From an uncultured beta proteobacterium (GTDB lineage: Bacteria; Pseudomonadota; Gammaproteobacteria; Burkholderiales; Burkholderiaceae_C), in NCBI GenBank assembly GCA_903834645.1, contig CAILKA010000143.1, forward strand, positions 1-14,741: a DNA stretch of 14,741 nucleotides. The letters are read 5' to 3'. The translations under genes and the position numbers were made by a program. Numbering within the stretch: position 1 is the first letter of the stretch; every line of letters starts with the position of its first letter. Positions 1 through 7,238 of the stretch are shown piece by piece. The notes below the pieces were generated by a model. It searched no databases. It had not been told where the DNA came from and saw only the letters and a program-made list of their open reading frames with translations.

Positions 1-1
1 C

Positions 2-202
2 TACCGGCGCGGGCGCTACGTGGAGTTCAACCTCGTCTTCGACCGCGGCACGCTCTTTGGCCTGCAAAGCGGCGGGCGCACCGAGAGCATCCTGATGAGC
101 ATGCCGCCCATCGTGAAGTGGCGCTACGACTGGCACCCCGAGCCGGGCACGCCCGAGGCGCGCCTGTACACCGACTTCCTGCGTCCGCGGGACTGGGCTT
201 GA
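2..202 (+). CDS. hemF: Oxygen-dependent coproporphyrinogen III oxidase, C-terminal part (5' end outside window)
   Basis: Only the last 66 residues are present, because the reading frame is open through the left edge. They contain RYVEFNLVFDRGT, FGLQSGGRTESILMSMPP and KWRYDWHPEPGTPEARLY, the highly conserved C-terminal signature of HemF. HemF is the cytosolic enzyme that uses O2 to decarboxylate coproporphyrinogen III to protoporphyrinogen IX in haem synthesis. The TGA stop at 200-202 overlaps the TTG start proposed for nadD, so the two are probably translationally coupled. The O2-dependent enzyme implies at least part-time aerobic life. The family assignment is firm from the conserved tail. 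Length and N-terminus cannot be judged here. Confidence 0.95.
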   Translation, partial: YRRGRYVEFNLVFDRGTLFGLQSGGRTESILMSMPPIVKWRYDWHPEPGTPEARLYTDFLRPRDWA

Positions 203-816
203 GCCGAGCGCCTCGCATCGGCCTGTTCGGCGGCACCTTCGATCCGCCGCACCGTGCGCACCTGGCGCTGGCGTGCGTGGCACGCGACACGCTCATGCTC
301 GACGAACTGCGCTGGATCCCGGCCGGGCAGCCGTGGCAGAAGTCCGGTCGGCGGCTCGCCGAGGGTGCCCACCGCGTGGCCATGGTGCGCGCGCTGATCG
401 GGGCGGAGCCGGGCTTCGTCGTCGACGCGCGCGAGCTCGACCGCCCGGGCCCGAGCTACACCCTCGACACCGTGCGCGAGATCGCGCGCGAGGTGCCCCG
501 GGTCGAGCTCTACCTCGTCATCGGGCAGGACCAGTACGCCCGCTTCGACACCTGGCGCGAGTGGCCCTCGCTGCTCGAGGCGGTCACGCTCGCCGTGGCC
601 GGGCGCGAGGGCCTGGCGCCCGAGCCGCCGCCGGCCCTGGCCGCCGTGCCGCACCGCGTACAGGCCTTGCCGCTGCCCGCCATCCGCATCTCGTCAACGG
701 CCGTGCGCGAGGCGGTCGCGCGCGGCCAGGACACGGCCGCTCTCGCCGGGCACGAGGTCGCACGCTATATTGCTCGCCATCACCTTTACGCCGCAAAGGA
801 CGCCGCCGCGCACTGA
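199..816 (+). CDS. nadD: Nicotinate-nucleotide adenylyltransferase
   Basis: NadD transfers AMP from ATP to nicotinate mononucleotide to give deamido-NAD, a central step of NAD synthesis in the cytosol. From the TTG at 199 the product is 205 residues, close to the usual 200-215. The nucleotidyltransferase signature GGTFDPPHRAH lies at residues 11-21, with the two catalytic-loop histidines at 18 and 21. The C-terminal ISSTAVR motif is at 164-170. The TTG was chosen because it places the nucleotide-binding strand (RIGLFGG) right after a short N-terminus and sits in a TTGA overlap with the hemF stop. A start further upstream, down to the GTG at 118, would add 27 unrelated residues encoded inside hemF. 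A weak GGGA lies six bases before the TTG. The stop directly abuts the rsfS ATG (TGAATG). Confidence 0.95.
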   Translation: MSRAPRIGLFGGTFDPPHRAHLALACVARDTLMLDELRWIPAGQPWQKSGRRLAEGAHRVAMVRALIGAEPGFVVDARELDRPGPSYTLDTVREIAREVPRVELYLVIGQDQYARFDTWREWPSLLEAVTLAVAGREGLAPEPPPALAAVPHRVQALPLPAIRISSTAVREAVARGQDTAALAGHEVARYIARHHLYAAKDAAAH

Positions 817-1407
817 ATGGACATCCGCAAGCTGCAACGAGCCATCGTCGATGGCCTGGAAGACGTCAAGGCCCAGCATATCCTCGTCCTCCACACCGAG
901 GCATTGTCAGCGCTCTTCGAGCGCGTGATCATCGCTTCGGGCACCAGCAACCGGCAGACCAAGGCCCTGGCCGCCAGCGTGCGCGAGACCGTCAAGGCCC
1001 GCGGCATGCCGGTGCTCAGCACCGAGGGCGAGGAAAACGGCGAGTGGATCATCGTCGACTGCGGCGCCGCGGTGGCCCACATCATGCAGCCCTCCATTCG
1101 CGAGTACTACCGGCTCGAGGAGATCTGGGGCGGCAAGAAGGTGACGTTGAAGACGCAGGGAGCCGCAGCCACGAAGGCTGCGCCCGCAACGAAGGCGGCC
1201 CCGGCGCAGAAGCCCGCTCCGGCGAAGAAGGCAGCGCCCGCCAAGCGCGCGGCCCCGCCGAAGCGGGCGGCTCCCGCAGGCCCGGCCACTCCCGCCAGGA
1301 AGGCCTCCGTCGGGAGGGCCGCCCCCGCCGGGAAGGCTGCGCCGGCGAGGAAGACCGCGCCGGCGAAGAAGCCCGCCGCTGCCCGCCGGTCCGGGCCCCC
1401 GCGCTGA
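817..1407 (+). CDS. rsfS: Ribosome silencing factor RsfS with long Lys/Ala/Pro-rich C-terminal tail
   Basis: RsfS (formerly YbeB, Iojap family) binds ribosomal protein L14 and blocks 30S-50S joining when nutrients are scarce. Residues 1 to about 108 form the conserved domain: ILVLHT, the ASGTSNRQTKALA stretch at 40-52, WIIVDCGAAVAHIM at 77-90, and YYRLEEIWG at the end. The usual protein ends near here (about 105 residues in E. coli). This one continues for about 88 more residues made almost only of Ala, Lys, Pro and Arg, in units like KAAPA and KKAAPAKR. That tail is strongly basic, presumably disordered, and resembles histone H1-like tails. It could add RNA or ribosome affinity, which is inference. 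The gene abuts nadD and ends five bases before rlmH. The core call is firm, and the tail's function is unknown. Confidence 0.93.
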   Translation: MDIRKLQRAIVDGLEDVKAQHILVLHTEALSALFERVIIASGTSNRQTKALAASVRETVKARGMPVLSTEGEENGEWIIVDCGAAVAHIMQPSIREYYRLEEIWGGKKVTLKTQGAAATKAAPATKAAPAQKPAPAKKAAPAKRAAPPKRAAPAGPATPARKASVGRAAPAGKAAPARKTAPAKKPAAARRSGPPR

Positions 1408-1412
1408 CGCCC

Positions 1413-1880
1413 ATGCGGCTTGTGGTGGCCGCGATCGGTCAGCGCCAGCCCGCGTGGGCCGACGCCGCATGGGAGGAATACACCAGGCGCATGCCTGCCG
1501 AGTGCCGGGTCGAGCTCAAGGCGCTCAAGGCCGAGCCGCGCGCCGGGCGCAGTGCCGCGCAGTGCCTGCAGGCCGAGGCCGAGCGGCTCGAGGCGGCCGT
1601 GCCCAAGGGTGCCCGACGGGTGGTTCTCGATGAGCGCGGCACCCGCCTGGGTACGCAGCAGCTCGCCGAGCGCCTGACCTTCTGGCTCGGAGACGGGCGC
1701 GATGTGGTGTTGCTCATCGGCGGCCCCGACGGCCTGGCCGATGCGGTGAAGGCCCGGGCCGACGAGACACTGCGGCTGTCGGACCTGACGCTGCCCCACG
1801 CTCTCGCCCGCGTCATGCTCGCCGAGGCCCTCTACCGCGCGTGGACGGTCCACGCGGGGCATCCCTACCACCGGGAGTGA
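1413..1880 (+). CDS. rlmH: 23S rRNA (pseudouridine1915-N3)-methyltransferase
   Basis: RlmH is a small SPOUT methyltransferase that uses S-adenosylmethionine to methylate pseudouridine 1915 in helix 69 of 23S rRNA, acting on assembled 70S ribosomes. The 155-residue length matches the family exactly. The cofactor-binding knot is visible as LIGGPDG at 101-107, LPHALARVMLAEALYRAW at 127-144, and the terminal HPYHRE at 150-155. The ATG at 1413 gives the normal N-terminus (MRLVVAAIGQ) and sits five bases after the rsfS stop. I see no clear ribosome-binding site, which fits coupling to rsfS. The rsfS-rlmH pairing is conserved across many bacteria and groups two ribosome-acting proteins. Confidence 0.96.
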   Translation: MRLVVAAIGQRQPAWADAAWEEYTRRMPAECRVELKALKAEPRAGRSAAQCLQAEAERLEAAVPKGARRVVLDERGTRLGTQQLAERLTFWLGDGRDVVLLIGGPDGLADAVKARADETLRLSDLTLPHALARVMLAEALYRAWTVHAGHPYHRE

Positions 1881-1885
1881 GGACG

Positions 1886-2533
1886 ATGGCCCGCCCGGCC
1901 GCCGCGAACCCACCGCACGCCTTCATCTGGCTGGCCTCGCAAAGCCCGCGCCGGCGTGAACTGCTGGGCCAGATCGGCGTGTCACACCAGCTCCTGCTGC
2001 CCGAGCCCGATGAGGACGCGGAGGCGCTCGAGGCGCATGAGCCCGGCGAGACGCCGGCTGCCTACGTCCAGCGCGTGACCCGGCTCAAGCTCCAGGCTGC
2101 GCGGCGGCGCCTGCAAGCCCGGCAATCTGCGCTCGGCGTGCCCGACGCCCCCATCCTGTGCGCCGACACCACGGTGGCCCTGGGTCGGCGCATCCTCGGC
2201 AAGCCAGCCGATGCCGGCGAGGCGGCGGCCATGCTCGGCGCCCTTTCGGGCCGCACGCACCGCGTGCTGACTGCCGTGGCCGTGTGGACGGGGCGGCGCA
2301 CCCTGCACGCGCTGAGTGTCTCGCGCGTACGCATGGCCGAGCTTCCCGGCCCGGTGATCGACGCCTACGTGGACTCGGGCGAGCCCTATGGCAAGGCCGG
2401 GTCATACGGGATCCAGGGTCCGATCGCCGGATGGATCGCCCACATAGAGGGCAGCCACAGCGCCATCATGGGGTTGCCGCTGCACGAGACGGCGCAGCTG
2501 CTGCGCCGTGCAGGCGTACGGCTCGCGCTCTAG
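1886..2533 (+). CDS. maf: Maf family nucleoside triphosphate pyrophosphatase (dTTP/UTP type)
   Basis: Maf proteins hydrolyse non-canonical and some canonical nucleoside triphosphates to monophosphate plus pyrophosphate, limiting misincorporation. The product has 215 residues. It shows the N-terminal LASQSPRRRELL at 16-27, the ADTTV motif with catalytic-type Asp94, GKPADAGEAAAML at 105-117, GRTHRVLTAVA, and SGEPYGKAGSYGIQG at 164-178. The last motif matches the YhdE (dTTP/UTP) branch better than the YceF (m7GTP) branch. The ATG at 1886 was chosen because GGGAG lies eight bases upstream. An in-frame ATG at 1841 lies inside rlmH and adds 15 unrelated residues. It sits five bases after rlmH and is probably in the same transcript. 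The final TAG codon also forms part of a -10-like box for rng. Confidence 0.93.
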   Translation: MARPAAANPPHAFIWLASQSPRRRELLGQIGVSHQLLLPEPDEDAEALEAHEPGETPAAYVQRVTRLKLQAARRRLQARQSALGVPDAPILCADTTVALGRRILGKPADAGEAAAMLGALSGRTHRVLTAVAVWTGRRTLHALSVSRVRMAELPGPVIDAYVDSGEPYGKAGSYGIQGPIAGWIAHIEGSHSAIMGLPLHETAQLLRRAGVRLAL

Positions 2534-2536
2534 ACT
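2531..2536 (+). promoter_or_regulatory. Candidate -10 box of rng (TAGACT, leaderless-type start)
   Basis: TAGACT overlaps the maf stop codon and is followed by six bases and the rng ATG, with no Shine-Dalgarno sequence between. With normal spacing, transcription would begin at or within a base or two of the ATG. The same arrangement recurs before msbA, tolB and the YedE gene in this window. I see no good -35 box. Confidence 0.45.
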
Positions 2537-2542
2537 CGGCCC

Positions 2543-4045
2543 ATGGCCACCCAAGACATCCTCATCAACTGGGCCCCGCAGGAGACGCGCGTGGCCGTGG
2601 TCGAGAACGGCGCTGTGCAGGAGCTGCACCTCGAGCGCACCCTCGAGCGCGGGCTGGTCGGCAACATCTACCTGGGACGGGTCTCGCGCGTACTGCCGGG
2701 CATGCAAAGCGCCTTCATCGACATCGGCCTGGAGCGAGCAGCGTTCCTGCACGTGGCTGACCTGCATCCACCGGTGGCGGGCGGCCGGCGCGCGGAGGAC
2801 GCTCCGCTCGTGCCCATCGAGCGCCAGGTGTTCGAAGGCCAGGCGCTGATGGTGCAGGTGGTGAAGGATCCGATCGGCACCAAGGGCGCGCGGCTGTCCA
2901 CCCAGGTCAGCATCGCCGGGCGGATGCTGGTGTACCTGCCGCAGGACACGCACATCGGCGTGTCGCAGAAGATCGGCTCACCGGAGCTGCGCGAGCAGTT
3001 GCGCGGCCGGCTGACAGCCCTGGCCACGCAGGCGGCGCAGGCGGGGGCAGGCGGGCCTCCAGGCGAGATTGGCGGCTTCATCCTGCGCACCAATGCCGAG
3101 GAGGCCACCGATGGCGAGCTGGCCGAGGACATTGCCTACCTGCGCAAGGCCTGGGCCCTCGTGCGCGAGCGTGCCACGAGCCGCCCGGCAGGCACGCTGC
3201 TCCACCAGGATCTGAGCCTGGCCGAGCGCGTCCTGCGGGACCTGGTGGGCGAGTCCACGCAGACGATCCGCATCGACTCGAAGATGCAGTTCGATGCCTT
3301 GCAGGCCTTCGGTCGCATCTACATGCCCGCGGCCGTGGGCAAGCTCGAGCACTACCGCGGCGAGCGCCCGATCTTCGACCTCTTCGGCATCGAGGAGGAT
3401 GTCGTGAGGTCGCTGGGCAGGCGCGTGGAGCTCAAGAGCGGGGGCTACCTCGTCATCGACCAGACCGAGGCGCTCACCACGTTCGACGTGAACACCGGCG
3501 GCTTCGTCGGCGCGCGCAACTTCGACGACACGATCTTCAAGACCAACCTCGAGGCCGCTGGTGCGATCGCGCGCCAGCTGCGCCTGCGCAACCTCGGCGG
3601 CATCATCATTGCCGACTTCATCGACATGACGCGAGAGGAGCACCGCCAGGCGGTGCTGGCCGAGCTGCGCAAGCAGCTCGCGCGCGACCGCGTGCGCACC
3701 ACCGTCTCCGGCTTCACGCAGCTGGGCCTCGTGGAGATGACGCGCAAGCGCACGCGCGAGAGCCTGGCCCACATGCTCTGCGAGCCCTGCCCCACCTGCG
3801 AGGGCCGCGGGCAGGTCAAGACCACCCGCACCGTGTGCTACGAGATCCTGCGCGAGATCCTGCGCGAGGCGCGCCAGTTCAACCCCAAGGAGTTCCGCGT
3901 CGTGGCCAGCGCCACGGTGGTGGAGATGCTGCTCGACGAGGAGAGCGTGCATCTGGCGGGTCTGAGCGAGTTCATCGGCAAGCCCATCTCGCTCACGGCC
4001 GAGCCCACCGGCAGCCCGGAGCACTACGACATCGTGCTCATCTGA
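2543..4045 (+). CDS. rng: Ribonuclease G
   Basis: RNase G is the short RNase E paralogue, a 5'-end-sensing endoribonuclease that matures the 5' end of 16S rRNA and trims some mRNAs. The 500-residue length matches RNase G (489 in E. coli) and excludes RNase E, which carries a long C-terminal scaffold. The S1 RNA-binding domain is at about 38-125 (GNIYLGRVSRVLPGMQSAF). The DNase I-like catalytic subdomain carries the metal-binding aspartates in TTFDVNTGG (Asp315) and IIADFIDM (Asp358). The CPTC zinc link (Cys416, Cys419) joins the dimer. The start is nine bases after the maf stop without a ribosome-binding site and appears to have its own -10 box. It closes the housekeeping run that begins with hemF. 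Confidence 0.96.
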   Translation: MATQDILINWAPQETRVAVVENGAVQELHLERTLERGLVGNIYLGRVSRVLPGMQSAFIDIGLERAAFLHVADLHPPVAGGRRAEDAPLVPIERQVFEGQALMVQVVKDPIGTKGARLSTQVSIAGRMLVYLPQDTHIGVSQKIGSPELREQLRGRLTALATQAAQAGAGGPPGEIGGFILRTNAEEATDGELAEDIAYLRKAWALVRERATSRPAGTLLHQDLSLAERVLRDLVGESTQTIRIDSKMQFDALQAFGRIYMPAAVGKLEHYRGERPIFDLFGIEEDVVRSLGRRVELKSGGYLVIDQTEALTTFDVNTGGFVGARNFDDTIFKTNLEAAGAIARQLRLRNLGGIIIADFIDMTREEHRQAVLAELRKQLARDRVRTTVSGFTQLGLVEMTRKRTRESLAHMLCEPCPTCEGRGQVKTTRTVCYEILREILREARQFNPKEFRVVASATVVEMLLDEESVHLAGLSEFIGKPISLTAEPTGSPEHYDIVLI

Positions 4046-4058
4046 GCCCCAGCGGTGC

Positions 4059-4078
4059 GCGCGAGCAGCTGCTCGCGC
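4059..4078. repeat. Perfect 20-bp palindrome downstream of rng
   Basis: The arms GCGCGAGCAG and CTGCTCGCGC are perfectly self-complementary. As RNA this could fold as an 8-bp stem with an AGCT loop, 13 bases past the rng stop. No T-run follows, so it is not a standard intrinsic terminator. A 3'-end stabiliser or a dyad protein-binding site are alternatives. The rest of the 113-base gap before the next gene shows nothing I recognise. Confidence 0.4.
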
Positions 4079-4158
4079 AGCCGCCAGGTCTCTCAACCCT
4101 GCCGCGCAGGGGCCGATATCGAGGCCTCACCACAGTTCTTGCACCGGCCCCGATCGCC

Positions 4159-5472
4159 ATGGAAAGCGTGCTCGAGTTCCCGGACACCCTGCAGCTGGAG
4201 CTGCCGGCAGGGCGCCGTGCGGCAACCTTGCCGAGCGTCTTCGATTTCCGGCGCGACGCGCTCGACCCGCTGATGTACGCGCGCCTCGGGCCGGCCTGGT
4301 CGATCGCGATCGTGGATGTGGTGGGCAGCACGGAGCTGGCACGCCAGGGCCAGGATCGCGAGGTGAACTTCGTCGCCGGTGCGGCGGTGGCCGCGCTCAC
4401 GGCGGTGCTGTCGGGGGTCTCATCCCCGGACGAGCGGGCCGCAGGGGCCACTTCCCTGAGACCACATGATCCCCCGGCCTGCCAGTTCACCGGTGACGGC
4501 GCGCTGGCTGCCGTGCCTCCGGGCCAGGACGATGCGGTGCGTCAGGTGCTGGGCGCGCTCGTGCACTGGGCCGATGACGCCTTCGGCGTGAAGCTGCGTG
4601 CCGGGCTCGTGCCGGTCTCGGCACTGCGTGCCAGCGGCTGGCAGGTGCTGGCCGCTCTGCACGACTTCGGGGGCGGCAACGTCTCCGGGCTCTTCCTGGG
4701 CGATGGCGTGGAGCAGGCCGATGCCTGGGTGAAGGCCGGTGCACGCTGGCAGGTGCACCCGGCTGCCGGCCCCTTGCCGGGGCTGGAGGGCCTGTCGTGC
4801 CGCTGGAACCCGGTGCCCGCGGCGCGCGGCACGATCCTGTGCGTGATTGCCGACCCCGTGGCCAGCGGCGAGCAGGGCGTGACCACATTGGCCCGGCTGC
4901 TGGCCAGGCTCGAGGCCATCGTCCCCGGTGCGCTCGCTTCACCCCTGGGTGATGGCATGCGGCTGCTGCCCGGCGCGGTGCCCGGCCGGCGCGCGCTCAG
5001 GCTGGAGGCCGGTGCGGCCAGCCCTCAGGTGCTGACCCGCACAGCCCGTGTGGCGCTGGCTGTCTGCGGCGCCCTGTGGATCCGTGCCGCGCACGCCCTG
5101 GGCGGACGCCTGGGCCCCGTGGATGCGCGCGCCTACCGGCGCTCGATCGCCGCACGCTCGGACTTTCGCAAGCTTGCCGGCGGCGTGCGGCTCGTGCTCG
5201 ACGTGAGCGAGGACGAAGCCGGACGCATCGAGACGCTGCTGCGGGCCGAGGAGGCCGCGGGCCGGCTGCGCTTCGGCACCGCGCGCAGCTCGGAGGTCAC
5301 GATCACCTGCATGGTGGGCGACTTCATGGCCGACCGCCATGTGCACTTCGTCGACGGCTCGGGCCTGGGGTTCTGGCGCGCCGCGCAGGAGCTCAAGGCC
5401 AAGCCTAGGCCCGCCGCGCCGGATCCACGTCCACGTACTCGAACCAGTTCAGTCGAAACAGCGGTGGCCTGA
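4159..5472 (+). CDS. DUF3095 family protein with degenerate class III nucleotide-cyclase-like features
   Basis: The 437-residue product matches my recollection of the DUF3095 pattern: an N-terminal FDFRRDALDPLMYARLGPAW, a central GLSCRWNPV at about 211-219, and a C-terminal block with DFRKLAGGVRLVLD (335-348), ITCMV and HVHFVDG (394-400). The first half recalls class III adenylate/guanylate cyclases: AIVDVVGSTEL (Asp53) resembles the first metal-site motif, and FTGDGALA (Asp113) the second. By my alignment the usual base-selecting Lys before GD is Gln109, and the Asn-Arg pair near 184-190 is not obvious, so activity is doubtful. No signal peptide or membrane segment is seen. The ATG at 4159 fits the domain start, although no ribosome-binding site is visible. 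The last ~22 residues lie past the conserved end and are read from DNA that also encodes the substrate-binding protein on the other strand. The function is unknown. Confidence 0.8.
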   Translation: MESVLEFPDTLQLELPAGRRAATLPSVFDFRRDALDPLMYARLGPAWSIAIVDVVGSTELARQGQDREVNFVAGAAVAALTAVLSGVSSPDERAAGATSLRPHDPPACQFTGDGALAAVPPGQDDAVRQVLGALVHWADDAFGVKLRAGLVPVSALRASGWQVLAALHDFGGGNVSGLFLGDGVEQADAWVKAGARWQVHPAAGPLPGLEGLSCRWNPVPAARGTILCVIADPVASGEQGVTTLARLLARLEAIVPGALASPLGDGMRLLPGAVPGRRALRLEAGAASPQVLTRTARVALAVCGALWIRAAHALGGRLGPVDARAYRRSIAARSDFRKLAGGVRLVLDVSEDEAGRIETLLRAEEAAGRLRFGTARSSEVTITCMVGDFMADRHVHFVDGSGLGFWRAAQELKAKPRPAAPDPRPRTRTSSVETAVA

Positions 5473-7204
5473 AGCCCTTGACCCAGGGGTGCACGAGCGT
5501 GATCTGAACCGGGTGGATGCGCATCTTGTAGGGCATCCAGGCGGTGGCGATCAGCTTGGCCTCGTGGAAGACGGCATTGCGCTCTGGCCCGTCGGGCATC
5601 GACAACAGCTTCTCGATGGCGCGGTTCATCTCCGGGCGGTCGAAGCGCGAGAGGTTCAGGCCGCCCGAGGCCGGGCCGTCGTAGCGGTACAGGCCGTGCA
5701 GCCCGTCGGGCGAGCCCGCGCGGCCGCTGACGGACCACAGCATCAGCTTGCCCGCGCGCGCGGCCTTGTACTGTGCCGGCCAGGTCGCGGGCTGGAAATC
5801 GATGCGCAACCCGATGGCGTGCATGTCGCGGCGCATGAGCTCGTCGAGCTGCCGCGCCGTGAGGTTGGGCTGCGTGGCCATCTCCAGCAGCAGCGGCGCG
5901 CCGTCGGGCTGCTCCCGGAAACCATCGCCGTCGCGGTCGCGGTAGCCGTGCAGGTCCAGCAGCGCGCGCGCCCGGGCCGGATCGTAGTCGCCCATCTCGC
6001 AGCGGAAGCTCGGGTCGTAGCCGCTCAGGTGCACGGAAACCGTCGATTGCGCATGCACGGCCGAGCCGTTGCGCACGAGCTGGATCTCGCGGCCCACGTC
6101 GATGCCGAGCGCAATCGCGCGGCGCAGCGCCACCTTGTGCGGCTCGTAGCCCCCCACCACCGGATGCTCCATGTTGAACATCGTGTAGAAGGTCGAGGGC
6201 ATCGTCAGGAAGTTGGCCTGCACGCCCCGGCGCGCGAGGTAGGGCGCCAGGCGCCCGCCGGGCACACCCATCGGGATGAACTCGTCGGGCAGGATCGTGT
6301 AGTCGATCTCGCCTTGCAGGAAGGCCAGCCACATCGGCTGGCTCTCGTCGATGATGGCGATCTCCACCCGGTCCACCATCGGCAGCCGCCGCCCCTTGAG
6401 CTCGCGCAGGATGGCCTGGCCGGCTGCATCGCCGGGGGCAGGGTGCGCGTCGTAGGTGACCTCGCGGTAGCGCGGGTTGCGCTCGAGCACGATGCGCGAG
6501 GAGCGGCGCCACTGCGCCAGGCGAAACGGCCCGGTGCCCACCGGGTGCTCCATCGAGGCCTCTCCTACCGCCTCGATCACCTCGCGCGCCACGGCACCCG
6601 AGGCATTGCCAGCCAGCTGCTCGGCAAAGCGCGGGCGCCCGGCCTGCAGCCGGATGCGCAGCGTGTAGCGGTCGATCGCCTGCAGGCCCTCGATCGGCTG
6701 GTCGTAGTCGAAGGGCCGGCGCTTGTCCACGGCTTCGCGCCGCAGCGCCGCCAGGCCGATGATCCCGCCCTGGTCGAGCGTGCTCCAGCCCGGGCTCTTC
6801 ATGGCCGGGTCGGCGAAGCGCTTGAGGCTGTAGACGAAGTCGGCCGCGATGAGCTCGCGCGGTTTGCCGCCAAAGGCCGGGTGGTCGCTGAAGAACTGGT
6901 TCGGGCGCAGCCGGATGGTCCACTCCCGGAAGTCCGCCGAAACTTCAGGCAGCGCGGCTGCCGCGCGCGGGATCATCTTCACGGGCCGCGCCAGCGGGTC
7001 GTAGCCGTAGAGCGGCTCGAAGACGTGCGCGATCACGAGCAGCGAGGCCACGTCGCCCGCGCGTGCGGGGTCGAAGCCGGTCTCGCTGGGCGAGACGATG
7101 CGCAGCACCTTCTGGCCGGTGGGGCGCACCTGGCTGGCGCTCGGGCCCGTGCCCAGGGCCGCGGCACTGCCGAGCCCGACGCCGATGACGCTGCGACGAT
7201 CCAC
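5405..7204 (-). CDS. Oligopeptide/dipeptide-type ABC transporter substrate-binding protein (SBP_bac_5)
   Basis: This is a periplasmic solute-binding protein of the family that feeds peptide or similar ABC importers. The N-terminus MDRRSVIGVGLGSAAALG carries a twin-arginine followed by a hydrophobic stretch, suggesting Sec or possibly Tat export. Family landmarks are HVFEPLYGYDP, the hydrophobic block ADFVYSLKRFADPA, HPVGTGPFRLAQW, LERNPRYRE and AFLQGEIDYTIL. At 599 residues it is slightly longer than most relatives. The start is GTG at 7204-7202 with GGAG six bases upstream. It follows the peroxidase-related gene by 44 bases and is probably co-transcribed with it. No permease or ATPase genes lie nearby, so it is an orphan that must work with a remote transporter. 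The substrate cannot be read from sequence. Its 3' end overlaps the convergent DUF3095 gene by 68 bases. Confidence 0.9.
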   Translation of the reverse strand: MDRRSVIGVGLGSAAALGTGPSASQVRPTGQKVLRIVSPSETGFDPARAGDVASLLVIAHVFEPLYGYDPLARPVKMIPRAAAALPEVSADFREWTIRLRPNQFFSDHPAFGGKPRELIAADFVYSLKRFADPAMKSPGWSTLDQGGIIGLAALRREAVDKRRPFDYDQPIEGLQAIDRYTLRIRLQAGRPRFAEQLAGNASGAVAREVIEAVGEASMEHPVGTGPFRLAQWRRSSRIVLERNPRYREVTYDAHPAPGDAAGQAILRELKGRRLPMVDRVEIAIIDESQPMWLAFLQGEIDYTILPDEFIPMGVPGGRLAPYLARRGVQANFLTMPSTFYTMFNMEHPVVGGYEPHKVALRRAIALGIDVGREIQLVRNGSAVHAQSTVSVHLSGYDPSFRCEMGDYDPARARALLDLHGYRDRDGDGFREQPDGAPLLLEMATQPNLTARQLDELMRRDMHAIGLRIDFQPATWPAQYKAARAGKLMLWSVSGRAGSPDGLHGLYRYDGPASGGLNLSRFDRPEMNRAIEKLLSMPDGPERNAVFHEAKLIATAWMPYKMRIHPVQITLVHPWVKGFRPPLFRLNWFEYVDVDPARRA

Positions 7205-7238
7205 GAGACGCTCCGTAGGCGGGCCGATGGCTACCGTG

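Noticed and set aside
1150..1400. Repetitive Lys/Ala/Pro codons of rsfS as a tandem DNA repeat or CRISPR-like array
   Set aside because: The units differ in length and sequence at the DNA level and are in frame. This is a protein low-complexity tail and not a spacer-repeat structure.
2543..4045. Identification as RNase E rather than RNase G
   Set aside because: The protein stops at 500 residues soon after the zinc link and lacks the long C-terminal degradosome scaffold of RNase E.
2978..4096. Minus-strand open frame of 372 codons opposite rng
   Set aside because: Its composition is mostly Ala, Leu, Glu, His and Arg without a family pattern, and rng is complete on the other strand.
3835..4158. 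108-codon upstream extension of the DUF3095 gene into rng
   Set aside because: The extension is out-of-frame rng sequence. The conserved domain begins shortly after the ATG at 4159.
4301..4312. 12-bp palindrome CGATCGCGATCG as a regulatory site
   Set aside because: It lies inside the conserved cyclase-like SIAIVDVVGST coding segment and is explained by codon choice.
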